NCBI GenBank assembly: GCA_963205495.1
Contig: CAUJIN010000064.1
Location: forward strand, 1 to 46,493
Length of the DNA: 46,493 bases
From: Pseudomonadota bacterium
GTDB taxonomy: Bacteria > Pseudomonadota > Gammaproteobacteria > Xanthomonadales > Xanthomonadaceae
Direction: 5' to 3'
Shown here piece by piece: positions 8,983 through 17,594 of the stretch. Below the pieces are notes generated by a model. The model saw only the letters and a list, made by a program, of their open reading frames with translations. It had not been told where the DNA came from and made no database searches. The first letter of the stretch is position 1; every line of letters starts with the position of its first letter. The position numbers and the translations under genes are program-made.

Positions 8983-10110
8983 TCAGCTCCAGCCCATCGC
9001 GCGGAACAGTTCGATCATGAGGTAGGCCACGCCGCCGGCGGCTGGCAGGGTCAGCACCCAGGCCCAGATCATGCGCTCCACGATGCTCCATTTCACCGCG
9101 TTCAGGCGCTTGGCGGTGCCCACGCCCATGATTGCCGAGGAGATGTTGTGGGTGGTGGAAACCGGGATGCCCAGGGTCGAGGCCAGGGTGATGACCGAAG
9201 CGGCGCTGGTCTCGGCGGCGAAACCGTGGATCGGGTGCAGCTTGACCATCTTGTGGCCCATGGTCTGGATGATGCGCCAGCCGCCCGCGGCGGTGCCGGC
9301 GGCCATGGTCAGGGCGCAGGCCAGCTTGATCCAGGTGTCGATGTCGCCTTGCGCCAGCGCCTCGGGCGAGGGGTGCAGGAAGGCCAGCCAGTCCGGCAGG
9401 TTGTCGAGAGTGCCGACCGACTGCGCGCTCACCAGCGCCAGCGCGATGATGCCCATGGTCTTCTGCGCATCGTTCATGCCGTGCGCAAAGCCCATGTAGC
9501 CGGCGGAAACGATCTGCGCCTTGCCGAAGAATCCATTGACCCAGCGCGGCCGCGCCATGCGCGCCAGCCAGCCGCCGCTGCGCGCCATGCCCGCGATGAT
9601 CGCAAACAGCACGCCCATGACCAGGAAGCCCATCGTGAACCCGAGCAACGGCGAACTGACCATCGGCACGACCACCTTCCACAGCACGCCGCCGCCTTTC
9701 CACCACGGATCGGCCGGGATCGACCAGAGGATGGAGCTCCAGTTGGTCTGCGATGCGCCCAGCGCGGCGCCGCACAATCCGCCGATCAGGGCGTGCGAAC
9801 TGGAGGAAGGCAGGCCGAAGTACCAGGTGATGAGGTTCCAGACGATCGCGCCGGAAAGCGTGCAGATCAGCACCTGCGAGGTCACCTCGACCACCTGCGC
9901 GTCGATCAGGCCCGAGGCGATGGTCTTGGCCACCGCGGTGCCGGCCAGCGCGCCGATCAGGTTCATGCTCGCGGCCATCGCGATGGCCTGCGTGGGCGTG
10001 AGCACCTTGGTCGCCACCACGGTGGCGATGGAGTTGGCGGTGTCGTGAAAGCCGTTGATGTATTCGAACACCAGCGCCAGCAGCACCACGAGAAGGACCA
10101 GGGTCAGCAC
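8983..10110 (-). CDS. pit: Low-affinity inorganic phosphate transporter (Pit family)
   Basis: This 375-residue integral membrane protein moves phosphate, as a metal-phosphate complex, with protons across the inner membrane. Both PiT signature repeats are visible: FEYINGFHDTANSIATVVAT (15-34) and GFAHGMNDAQKTMG with PVSTTHNISSAIMGVG in the second half. About ten hydrophobic segments can be counted. The length is shorter than E. coli PitA (499) because the large central loop is reduced, as in many non-enteric Pit proteins. It starts at a GTG with GAGG about 9 nt before. The DUF47 accessory gene lies 10 nt upstream, so the two form an operon. Confidence 0.93.
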   Translation of the reverse strand: MLTLVLLVVLLALVFEYINGFHDTANSIATVVATKVLTPTQAIAMAASMNLIGALAGTAVAKTIASGLIDAQVVEVTSQVLICTLSGAIVWNLITWYFGLPSSSSHALIGGLCGAALGASQTNWSSILWSIPADPWWKGGGVLWKVVVPMVSSPLLGFTMGFLVMGVLFAIIAGMARSGGWLARMARPRWVNGFFGKAQIVSAGYMGFAHGMNDAQKTMGIIALALVSAQSVGTLDNLPDWLAFLHPSPEALAQGDIDTWIKLACALTMAAGTAAGGWRIIQTMGHKMVKLHPIHGFAAETSAASVITLASTLGIPVSTTHNISSAIMGVGTAKRLNAVKWSIVERMIWAWVLTLPAAGGVAYLMIELFRAMGWS

Positions 10111-10120
10111 GACGCGGGCC

Positions 10121-10747
10121 TCAGGAATGCTTCAGGACGATCTGGTAACACACCACGCCGGCTTCCCGGCAGCGGTCGATGGCCTTTTCCAGAAGCTCGA
10201 AGAAGTCCTTGATCAGGAGGATTTCCAGCCCGCCGTGCACGCCTGAGTAGATCTCGCGGTAGGTTTCCAGCATCAACCGGTCGGCCTCGGCCTCGACGTT
10301 GCGTAGTCGGTCGTGCAGGCGTTTCATTTGCTCCAGCCGCATCTTGGGCAGCACCCGGACCATTTCCAGCACCAGTCCGGCGGCTTCCTTGAGCATCGCC
10401 GCGCGCGGTCCGAACTCGATCCGGTGCAGCTTCTCGCCAGCCAGCGCATAGCGGTCGGCGAACTTCTCGATGGTCTTGGGAATGCGGTAGATCGCGTTGC
10501 CCAGGGCCTCGATGTCCTCGCGCTCCAGCGGCGTGATGAAGATGTCCACCAGCGCCTGGCTGATCTTCTCCGACACTTCCTTCTCGCGCTCGCGCGCCAG
10601 CTTGAAATCGGTCAGCGTGGCCTCGGCGCCGTGATCCTTGACCAGCCGCTGCAGCGCATCCGCGCTCTGCACCGCCGCTTCGGCCGCAGCCTCCAGCAGC
10701 CCATAGAAAAGATCGCCCTTGCCGAAGATGGTTTGAAGGGAAAACAT
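10121..10747 (-). CDS. DUF47/PhoU-like Pit accessory protein
   Basis: The 208-residue, almost entirely helical protein belongs to the DUF47 (TIGR00153) family, which has a PhoU-like helical-bundle fold and usually sits next to pit genes. Typical features are the N-terminal FGKGDLFYGLLEAAAEAA, PLEREDIEALGNAIYR (about 75-90) and the C-terminal EILLIKDFFELLEKAIDRCREAG. It is thought to modulate Pit activity; the mechanism is not known. The frame is open 26 codons further upstream, but the ATG at 10747 begins at the conserved N-terminus. It is the first gene of the pit operon, divergent from the CNNM gene. Confidence 0.9.
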   Translation of the reverse strand: MFSLQTIFGKGDLFYGLLEAAAEAAVQSADALQRLVKDHGAEATLTDFKLAREREKEVSEKISQALVDIFITPLEREDIEALGNAIYRIPKTIEKFADRYALAGEKLHRIEFGPRAAMLKEAAGLVLEMVRVLPKMRLEQMKRLHDRLRNVEAEADRLMLETYREIYSGVHGGLEILLIKDFFELLEKAIDRCREAGVVCYQIVLKHS

Positions 10748-10937
10748 CGGTAGTCGCCTGAAAGAAGGAAGAGTGGCGGACGCCGCGCTTAGGGTGTTGC
10801 CGCGCGCGCTCGGCATGTCGGACATTTTAACCCGCGTTCACGCTGCGACGCACAAGAACTTTTTGTTACAGTGCCACGCGCGTGCTTTGCGCGACCCGTC
10901 CGCCGCGGTCCCTTCCGCCGGCACGTTCCGATCCTTC
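10748..10937. promoter_or_regulatory. Divergent promoter region, pit operon / CNNM operon
   Basis: This 190-nt gap separates two divergent transcription units. A TAAAAT -10-like box lies on the minus strand at 10829-10824 (about 77 nt before the DUF47 start). A TACAGT box lies on the plus strand at 10867-10872, 66 nt before the CNNM ATG. Neither has a clear -35 box. No PHO-box repeat was recognised. Confidence 0.35.
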
Positions 10938-12209
10938 ATGACCCCCGAAATCTTCGCTTTCTTCCTGCTGCTTCCCGCCCGCGCGGCGCTGTCACTGACC
11001 GAACGCGCGCTGGCGCAGGCGCGTCGCGCGCAGCTGCGCCCGTTGGCCGCGCACCGGCGCAGCGCACGACTGGCGCTGAAGGCGACGGCGCGCCAGGCGC
11101 AGCTCGCTCCGATCCTGCGCTCGTTCCTGCTGGCCACCGATCTCCTGATCGGTGCCAGCGCCGTGCTGGCGCTCGGCACGCACCCCGCCGGGGCGGAAAA
11201 TCCGCCCGTCACCGCAGCCGTGCTTGCGGCGCTGCTGCTTGTCTGGCTGGTTGGCGAGCTTCTTCCGCGCCAGGTCGCACGGCGGCACCCGGAAACCATC
11301 GTGCGGTGGGCATCCTTCCCGCTTGGGTTCCTGCTGCGCCTGCTGGACGTCCTGCCGCACCGGGGCGGCGCCGAATCCGCCTCCCGCCTTGCGGCGGACA
11401 CGCGCGGCACCGGCTCGACGCACGGGCAGGAAGTGGCGATTCCTGCGCGCCAGTCGAACGAGCTTGACGACCCGCAGGAACGCGCCCTGGTCGATCGCCT
11501 GATCCGCCTCGGCGAGCGCACCGCCGAGACCCTCATGACGCCGCGCACGCGCATCGCCTGGCTCGACCTGACCGCCCCGCGCGAGGAGAACCTGCAGGTG
11601 CTGCGGGAAAACCCGTATTCGCGCTACCCGGTCTACCGCGGCACCGACAACGACGTGGTGGGCATCCTCGAAACCCGCGCGCTGGCGCGCCTGCTGTCGC
11701 GCGACGGCGCATCCGATCTCTTCGGCGAGCTGCTTGCGCCGATCTTCGTCAGCGAGTCCACCCTCGCCCTGACCCTGCTGGAAACCTTCCGCGACGAGGG
11801 CAGCCACATGGCCCTGGTGGTGGACGAGTACGGCGATTTGCAGGGACTGGTGACGCTCGACGACCTGCTCGGCGCCGTGGTCGGCCAGTTCCACCAACAG
11901 GAAGAAGAAGCCGGCGCGGATGCGCGCGTGATCGAGCGCGAGGACGGCAGCTGGCTGGTCGACGGCGGACTGTCGTCCGGGGATTTGCGCGAATTGCTTC
12001 GTCTGGATGCCCTGCCCGCCGAGCAGGATCACGATTTCAACACGGCGGCGGGCATGGTCGTGGCCCGCTTCGGTCGCATTCCCGCCCCGGGCGAGAGCTT
12101 CGAGCACGCCGGCTGGCGCATCGAAGTGGTTGATCTGGACGGCGCGCGCGTGGACAAGCTGCTGATCCAGCGTCAGCCCCCCGCCCCCGATGCCGCACCG
12201 GACGCATGA
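10938..12209 (+). CDS. CNNM/CorC (HlyC/CorC) family transporter-associated protein
   Basis: The 423-residue protein has three parts. An N-terminal DUF21/CNNM membrane region (about 1-150, three to four hydrophobic stretches such as FAFFLLLPARAALSL and VLAALLLVWLVGELLPRQVARRHPE) is followed by a CBS pair (about 190-315), starting at ERTAETLMTPRTRIAWLD and including HMALVVDEYGDLQGLVTLDDLLGAVVG in shortened reading. A C-terminal CorC_HlyC domain (about 330-415) contains DGSWLVDGGLSSGDL and FNTAAGMVVARFGRIPAPGE. The family is linked to magnesium/cobalt efflux or ion homeostasis, although early members were named hemolysins. The 55-codon open extension upstream lacks domain features, so the ATG at 10938 is preferred. 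Its stop overlaps exoD by 4 nt. Confidence 0.88.
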   Translation: MTPEIFAFFLLLPARAALSLTERALAQARRAQLRPLAAHRRSARLALKATARQAQLAPILRSFLLATDLLIGASAVLALGTHPAGAENPPVTAAVLAALLLVWLVGELLPRQVARRHPETIVRWASFPLGFLLRLLDVLPHRGGAESASRLAADTRGTGSTHGQEVAIPARQSNELDDPQERALVDRLIRLGERTAETLMTPRTRIAWLDLTAPREENLQVLRENPYSRYPVYRGTDNDVVGILETRALARLLSRDGASDLFGELLAPIFVSESTLALTLLETFRDEGSHMALVVDEYGDLQGLVTLDDLLGAVVGQFHQQEEEAGADARVIEREDGSWLVDGGLSSGDLRELLRLDALPAEQDHDFNTAAGMVVARFGRIPAPGESFEHAGWRIEVVDLDGARVDKLLIQRQPPAPDAAPDA

Positions 12210-12838
12210 ATCCGACGGCTTCGCCGCCCGAACCGGCAGAGGCGCTGCGCACCAGCACCCTGCTGCTGGAACTGGTGCGACACGGCACGGGTGACACCAT
12301 CGCGCTGGGTGACATCGCCGCGCGCTTCCACAGTCGCGCCTACGGCGTCCTGCTGATGCTGGTGCTGCTGCCGGCCTTCATTCCGCTGCCGATCGGCGCC
12401 GGCTCCGTCTCCGGGCCGCTGGTGAGCGTCCTCGGGCTGGAAATGCTGCTGGGGCTGCGCGCTCCGTGGCTGCCCCGGCGCCTGCGACAGCGCCCCATCC
12501 GGCGCGAGACGCTCGGCCGGCTCGCCACCCGGATGCGGCCGCTGTTCGCTCGCTTTGAACGCCTCTGCCGACCGCGGCTGGACGGGTTGACGCGCAGCGC
12601 CGCCGCGCACGCCTTCACCGGCGCCCAGCTCCTCGTGCTCGGAATCCTGCTGGCACTGCCCATACCGCTGACCAACTATCCTTTCGCCCTGCTGATCCTG
12701 GCCTACGCCATCGCCATCATCGAGCGCGACGGTGTCCTGCTGCTGTGCGCCTGGACGGTGGGCTGCATCACCCTCGCCGTCTGGGCGGCACTCTCCGGCA
12801 GCCTGTTCGAGCAGGCCGCGCGCTGGCTGTCGACCTGA
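12206..12838 (+). CDS. exoD: ExoD family membrane protein
   Basis: This 210-residue protein matches the ExoD family, first found as a Sinorhizobium gene affecting exopolysaccharide and alkali tolerance; the molecular function is unknown. The N-terminal soluble part (about 1-45) contains GDTIALGDIAARFHSRAYGVLLM. Hydrophobic segments follow at about 46-62, 67-85, 136-154, 158-172 and 174-197, with LPAFIPLPIGAGSVSGPL and LPIPLTNYPFA as typical loops. The ATG lies within the ATGA overlap with the CNNM gene, so the two are translationally coupled. Confidence 0.85.
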   Translation: MNPTASPPEPAEALRTSTLLLELVRHGTGDTIALGDIAARFHSRAYGVLLMLVLLPAFIPLPIGAGSVSGPLVSVLGLEMLLGLRAPWLPRRLRQRPIRRETLGRLATRMRPLFARFERLCRPRLDGLTRSAAAHAFTGAQLLVLGILLALPIPLTNYPFALLILAYAIAIIERDGVLLLCAWTVGCITLAVWAALSGSLFEQAARWLST

Positions 12839-12848
12839 AAACCCGTCT

Positions 12849-12873
12849 GCGCGCTGCCACGGCACCAGCGCGC
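12849..12873 (+). terminator. Hairpin after exoD
   Basis: GCGCGCTG and its complement form an 8-bp stem with a 9-nt loop, 10 nt after the exoD stop. There is no T-run. It could end the CNNM-exoD transcript before dnaE. Confidence 0.4.
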
Positions 12874-12944
12874 CACGTCAAGCCTTGTCGCCCGCGCAGG
12901 CCGATACTAGGCTGGTCCATTCGCCTCTTCCGATGCACGGTCTG

Positions 12945-15900
12945 ATGCAGCCCCGATTCGTCCACCTGCACCTGCACAGCGAATATTCGCTGGTCGACTC
13001 GACGATCCGCATCGACACGCTGGTCAGGCGCTGCGCGGCGCTGGGCATGCCGGCGGTCGCGCTCACCGACCAGAGCAACCTGTTCGCGCTGGTGAAGTTC
13101 TACCGCGCCGCGGAGAAGGCCGGCATCAAGCCCATCGCCGGCGCCGACGTCTGGCTGGAGGATCCCGAACTCGCCCAACCGGCCCGCCTGACCCTGCTGT
13201 GCCAGGGCCACGAAGGCTATCGCAGCCTGTCGCGGCTGCTCTCGCGCGGCTATCAGGAGGGCCACCGCGGCGATCACGTCGTTCTCGATCCGGCATGGCT
13301 GAAACAGGACTCCGAAGGCCTCATCGCGCTGGCCGGCATCGGCAGCGACGTCGGCCAGTGCCTTCTGGAAGGCCGCGAAGAGGAAGCCGGCGTGCGGCTG
13401 GCCGGCTGGCAGGGGCATTTCGGCGACCGCTTCTACCTCGAACTTTCCCGCACCGGGCGCGAGATCGAGCGCCGGTTCGAGCCCGGCGCGCTGCGCCTGG
13501 CGGCACAGCTCGACTGCCCGGTGGTGGCGAGCAACGACGTGCGCTTCCTGGAAGCGGAAGACTTCGAGGCGCACGAGGCGCGCGTGTGCATCGCCACCGG
13601 GCGCGTGCTCGGCGATGCGCGCAGGCCGCGCGACTACAGTGCCGAACAGTACCTGCGCTCGCCGGAGGAAATGGCCGCGCTGTTCGAGGATCTGCCGGGC
13701 GCGCTGGAGAACACGGTCGAAATCGCGCGCCGCTGCACCCTGACGCTGACGCTGGGCCAGTACGCCCTGCCGGAGTTTCCGGTACCCGAGGGCCACGACG
13801 CCAACTCCTGGATCGCCGAGGAAAGCCGCCGCGGCCTGGCGCTGCGCCTCGAAGGCCTGAAGCTGCCGCGCGGCCTTGCCCGCGAGGCCTATGAATCGCG
13901 TCTGGAAACCGAGCTGGGCGTGATTTGCCGGATGGGCTTTCCCGGCTACTTCCTGATCGTGGCCGACTTCATCAACTGGGCCAAGCGCAACGGCATCCCG
14001 GTCGGCCCCGGGCGCGGCTCGGGCGCGGGATCGCTGGTGGCCTGGTCGCTGCGCATCACCAACATCGACCCCCTGGCCTACGGCCTGCTGTTCGAGCGTT
14101 TCCTCAATCCGGAACGCGTCTCGATGCCCGACTTCGACGTCGACTTCTGCACCGACGGGCGCGACCGGGTGATCGACTACGTGGCCGAAAAGTACGGCCG
14201 CGACCACGTCAGCCAGATCATCACCTACGGCACCATGGCCGCCAAAGGCGCGATCCGCGACTGCGGGCGCGTGCTCGGGCTGAGCTACGGCGCGGTCGAC
14301 TCGGTCGCAAAACTCATTCCCAACGTGCTCGGGATAGGGCTGGAGGACGCGCTGGGCCGCAGCGGCAAGGCGCAGGAAAACGCCGATCTGGTCTCGGCCG
14401 AACTGGTGCAGCGCTACGAGGCGGAGGAAGAAGTCCGCGACCTGATCGACCTGGCACTCAAGCTCGAGGACCTCGCCCGCAACGCCGGCAAGCACGCCGG
14501 CGGCGTGGTGATCGCGCCTGGTCCATTGACCGACTATTCGCCGCTGTTCGCCGAACCACCGGGCAAGGCCGACGTGCCGCGCAGCGTGGTCACCCAGTTC
14601 GACAAGGACGATGTCGAATCCGTGGGCCTGGTCAAGTTCGACTTCCTGGGCCTGCGCAATCTGACCGTGATCGACTGGGCGCTCAAGGCGATCAACGCCG
14701 AACGCGCGGCAGCGGGCGCGGCCCCCATCGACATCGACGCCATCGCGCTCGACGACAAGGAAACCTACGGACTTTTCGCCCAGGCGCGCACCGTGGCGGT
14801 GTTCCAGTTCGAATCCGGCGGCATGCAGCGCCTGCTCAAGGACGCACGCCCGGACCGTTTCGAAGACCTCATCGCACTGGTGTCGCTGTACCGTCCCGGC
14901 CCGATGGACCTGATCCCGAGCTTCGTGGCGCGCAAGCACGGGCGCGAGGAGATCACCTACCCCGACCCGCGCGTGGAGTCGGTCCTGAAAGAGACCTACG
15001 GCATCATGGTCTATCAGGAACAGGTGATGCAGATGGCGCAGTTCGTCGGCGGCTACTCGCTCGGCGGCGCCGACCTTTTGCGCCGCGCCATGGGCAAGAA
15101 GAAGCCCGAGGAAATGGCCAAGGAGCGGATCAAGTTCCGCGACGGCGCATCGAACAACGGGCTGGTCGAGGCGAAGGCCGACGAGATCTTCGACCTGATG
15201 GAGAAATTCGCCGGATACGGTTTCAACAAGTCGCACGCCGCCGCCTATGCGCTGGTGAGCTACCAGACCGCCTGGCTCAAGACCCACTTTCCCGCCCAGT
15301 TCATGGCCGCGGTCCTGTCTTCCGACATGGACAGCACGGACAAGGTCATCACCTTCCTGCGCGAGTGCCGCGCGCTGGGCCTGAACGTGCTTTCGCCGGA
15401 CGTGAACGAATCGGACTACACATTCAAGGCGATCGATCCGCGCACCTTGCGCTATGGCCTGGGCGCGATCCGCGGCGTGGGCGAGAACGTCTGCCGCGAG
15501 ATCGAGCGGCTGCGCGCCGAGGGCGGGCGATTCCGCGACCTGATGGACTTCAGCCAGCGCCTGGGTCCGCGAATCAACCGCAAGGTGCACGAGACCCTGA
15601 TCGACGCCGGCGCCGTCGACGGCCTCGGCCACAATCGCGCCACGCTGCGCGCCCAGCTGCCCGACATTCTGCGCGCCACCGAGCAGCTGACCCGCGACCG
15701 CGAGGCTGGCCAGGTCGACCTGTTCGGCAACTCCAGCGCACAGCCCGTGCCCTTCGTGCCGGCCTGCGAACCGCAGCCGGACTGGACTCTGGCCGAGCGG
15801 CTGGCGCGCGAACGCGAGACCCTCGGCTTCTACCTGAGCGGCCATCCGGTCGATCCGTTGCGCGAGCTGGTGGCCAGCGCCCTCACCTGCACGCTCGACG

Positions 15901-16484
15901 CAGTGGACGCGCAGGTGGAATCGCGCCGCGGCCAGCGCGGCAGCGAGACCGTCGCGCTGCTCATCGGTCAGATCGTGGCGATCAACCAGCGCAACGCCGA
16001 CCGCAGCTTCGTCGCCATCGAAGACGGTCTGGGCCGGATCGAAGCCACCGTGTACGCCGAGGTGCAGGAGGACTGCGGCGAGCTCATCAGCCGCGACAGC
16101 ATCGTCCTTTTCGAAGGCAGCCTCTACGAAGACCGCTTTCGCGGCGGCGCGGGGCTGCGCGTGCGGCGCATCTGGGACGTGGCCGACTGGTTCGCGCAGC
16201 ACGCACAGCGCCTGCGCCTGTCGTTCGATGCCACCCAACCCGGGTCGACCGGGAAGCTGGCGGCAGCCCTGGCGCAGTGGCGGGGCGGACGCACGCCGTT
16301 TTCCATCGAGATCCTCACCGCTGGCGCTCGCGGCGTGCTCGACTGCGACGCGGGGCTGCGGCTGCGCGCCGACCCCGAGCTTCTGGCAGCGCTGCGCGCG
16401 ATCCCGGGCGTGAGCCGGGTGCAGGCGGTATTCGGAAGCGCGCGCGCAGACGATGCGCCGGCGCGGGAAGTCACGGGGCGCTGA
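12945..16484 (+). CDS. dnaE: DNA polymerase III alpha subunit
   Basis: The 1179-residue protein is the catalytic subunit of the replicative polymerase (E. coli DnaE is 1160). The PHP domain opens with RFVHLHLHSEYS (4-15). The polymerase active site has GPGRGSGAGSLVAWSL followed by the aspartate pair in PDFDVDF (Asp396 and Asp398, E. coli 401 and 403), and the third Asp at about 566 in VKFDFLGLRNL. A helix-hairpin-helix region and an OB-fold domain (near IGQIVAINQRNADRSFVAIED) follow, then the tau-binding C-terminus. The open frame extends 71 codons upstream; the ATG at 12945 matches the E. coli N-terminus (Met, two residues or three, then RFVHL). An ATG at 12933 is a close alternative. There is no strong ribosome binding site for either. 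Confidence 0.96.
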   Translation: MQPRFVHLHLHSEYSLVDSTIRIDTLVRRCAALGMPAVALTDQSNLFALVKFYRAAEKAGIKPIAGADVWLEDPELAQPARLTLLCQGHEGYRSLSRLLSRGYQEGHRGDHVVLDPAWLKQDSEGLIALAGIGSDVGQCLLEGREEEAGVRLAGWQGHFGDRFYLELSRTGREIERRFEPGALRLAAQLDCPVVASNDVRFLEAEDFEAHEARVCIATGRVLGDARRPRDYSAEQYLRSPEEMAALFEDLPGALENTVEIARRCTLTLTLGQYALPEFPVPEGHDANSWIAEESRRGLALRLEGLKLPRGLAREAYESRLETELGVICRMGFPGYFLIVADFINWAKRNGIPVGPGRGSGAGSLVAWSLRITNIDPLAYGLLFERFLNPERVSMPDFDVDFCTDGRDRVIDYVAEKYGRDHVSQIITYGTMAAKGAIRDCGRVLGLSYGAVDSVAKLIPNVLGIGLEDALGRSGKAQENADLVSAELVQRYEAEEEVRDLIDLALKLEDLARNAGKHAGGVVIAPGPLTDYSPLFAEPPGKADVPRSVVTQFDKDDVESVGLVKFDFLGLRNLTVIDWALKAINAERAAAGAAPIDIDAIALDDKETYGLFAQARTVAVFQFESGGMQRLLKDARPDRFEDLIALVSLYRPGPMDLIPSFVARKHGREEITYPDPRVESVLKETYGIMVYQEQVMQMAQFVGGYSLGGADLLRRAMGKKKPEEMAKERIKFRDGASNNGLVEAKADEIFDLMEKFAGYGFNKSHAAAYALVSYQTAWLKTHFPAQFMAAVLSSDMDSTDKVITFLRECRALGLNVLSPDVNESDYTFKAIDPRTLRYGLGAIRGVGENVCREIERLRAEGGRFRDLMDFSQRLGPRINRKVHETLIDAGAVDGLGHNRATLRAQLPDILRATEQLTRDREAGQVDLFGNSSAQPVPFVPACEPQPDWTLAERLARERETLGFYLSGHPVDPLRELVASALTCTLDAVDAQVESRRGQRGSETVALLIGQIVAINQRNADRSFVAIEDGLGRIEATVYAEVQEDCGELISRDSIVLFEGSLYEDRFRGGAGLRVRRIWDVADWFAQHAQRLRLSFDATQPGSTGKLAAALAQWRGGRTPFSIEILTAGARGVLDCDAGLRLRADPELLAALRAIPGVSRVQAVFGSARADDAPAREVTGR

Positions 16485-16551
16485 GTGCCGGGCGACGCGC
16501 GGATTGCAGCCTGAATACCGCGCTGAACCCGAGACCGCGGTGCGTGACCGG

Positions 16552-17586
16552 CTACGGCAGTCCGACCACGGGCCTTCCCTGCCGCGTCCACAGCAGGATC
16601 GAGCCGTCATAGAGCCGCACGTCCGGATTTCCCATCAGTTCGCTGAGCACGAACCACGCGCCGGAGGCCAGCTGGCCGGTGTTGCAGTAGACGATCGCAG
16701 GTCGCGCCGGATCGATCCCCAGTGCATCCAGCACCGCGGCGTACTGTTCCGATGAGAGGTGCTGCAAGCCGCTGCCTTGCCTGCGCACGCGCGTCTCGGG
16801 CGGAAAGCTCTTCGATCCGGCGATGCGACCGGCTGCCCTGGCCGCGGGGTGCTGCTCCAGGCCGAGATAAAAAGGCAGCGGGCGCGCATCGATGATCTGC
16901 ACGCCGGTCGCAGCCGCACGCGCAACGTCGGCGCTGCGCGCCAGCAGATCGGTACGTTTCCGCCCCGCGCTCCAGGTTCCTGCGCCGGACCTCGCAGGGG
17001 CAAGGCTCACCTCGCCGCCGGCATCGATCCAGGCCGCAAGCCCGCCTGACAGGATGGCCACGTCGTCGTCACCGTAGACCTTCATCGACCAGTAAACGCG
17101 GGCCGCCATGTCGAAATCGCTGCCGGCCATGGCATCGACCACGATCACGGTGGGGCGGGAGTCCAGAACGCCCGTCTCGCGCAGCAGCGACTGCATCGCT
17201 GTGGCACGCGGCAGCATCCACGAAAGCTCGCGGGCGTTCACCCGCCGCTGCCTGCGCACGCGCGCGTAGTCGAGCAGGAGCGCGCCGGGCAGGTGTCCGC
17301 CGGGCTGGCTCAGCACGCGTTCCCGACCTTCTCCGGAGTATTCCGGCGCGGTGGTGAAACGCGCCAGGTCTTCGCGCACCGCAAGCACGTTGACCTGGTC
17401 ACGGTGCTTCCGAAGCCAATCGACCGTCACCAGCGGCCCGGGTAGCTCGACCTGCGCCGAATCCGCACGCGCCCACGGGGCAAGCAGTGCGAGCAGCGCA
17501 AACAGCAGAACGGATCGCAGGATGCCGCTCTCATCCGTCCTGCCCGCCGGAAACCGGCGGACAGGAAATACGAAAGAGGTGCGCAT
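16552..17586 (-). CDS. Exported two-domain rhodanese-type sulfurtransferase
   Basis: The 344-residue protein has two rhodanese domains in tandem. Only the second carries a catalytic cysteine, in VYCNTGQLASGAW (Cys301); the first has VVDAMAGSDFDMAARVYW without a Cys, as in classical thiosulfate sulfurtransferases. A hydrophobic stretch [17 protein letters not shown] (about residues 26-42) looks like a Sec signal peptide, so the enzyme probably acts in the periplasm. It is preceded by an unusually long polar N-region of about 25 residues. No other ATG, GTG or TTG is available in frame before the signal, so the ATG at 17586 is the only normal start. It begins 8 nt after the nuoN stop. A sulfur-handling role beside complex I is unproven. 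Confidence 0.85.
   Translation of the reverse strand: MRTSFVFPVRRFPAGRTDESGILRSVLLFALLALLAPWARADSAQVELPGPLVTVDWLRKHRDQVNVLAVREDLARFTTAPEYSGEGRERVLSQPGGHLPGALLLDYARVRRQRRVNARELSWMLPRATAMQSLLRETGVLDSRPTVIVVDAMAGSDFDMAARVYWSMKVYGDDDVAILSGGLAAWIDAGGEVSLAPARSGAGTWSAGRKRTDLLARSADVARAAATGVQIIDARPLPFYLGLEQHPAARAAGRIAGSKSFPPETRVRRQGSGLQHLSSEQYAAVLDALGIDPARPAIVYCNTGQLASGAWFVLSELMGNPDVRLYDGSILLWTRQGRPVVGLP
17539..17565 (-). repeat. Strong hairpin inside the 5' end of the rhodanese gene
   Basis: CCTG and CCGCCGG pair with CCGGCGG and CAGG across an AAA loop, with one internal mismatch. It lies 30-56 nt after the nuoN stop, within codons 8-16 of the rhodanese gene. No T-run follows. It might mark the processed 3' end of the nuo mRNA or attenuate the last gene. 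Confidence 0.5.
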
Positions 17587-17594
17587 CGCCGGTC

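Noticed and set aside
12768..16610. A minus-strand open frame of about 1280 codons opposite dnaE
   Set aside because: It mirrors the dnaE coding strand, has no recognisable domain and low-complexity His/Ala/Arg composition typical of antisense frames in GC-rich genes.
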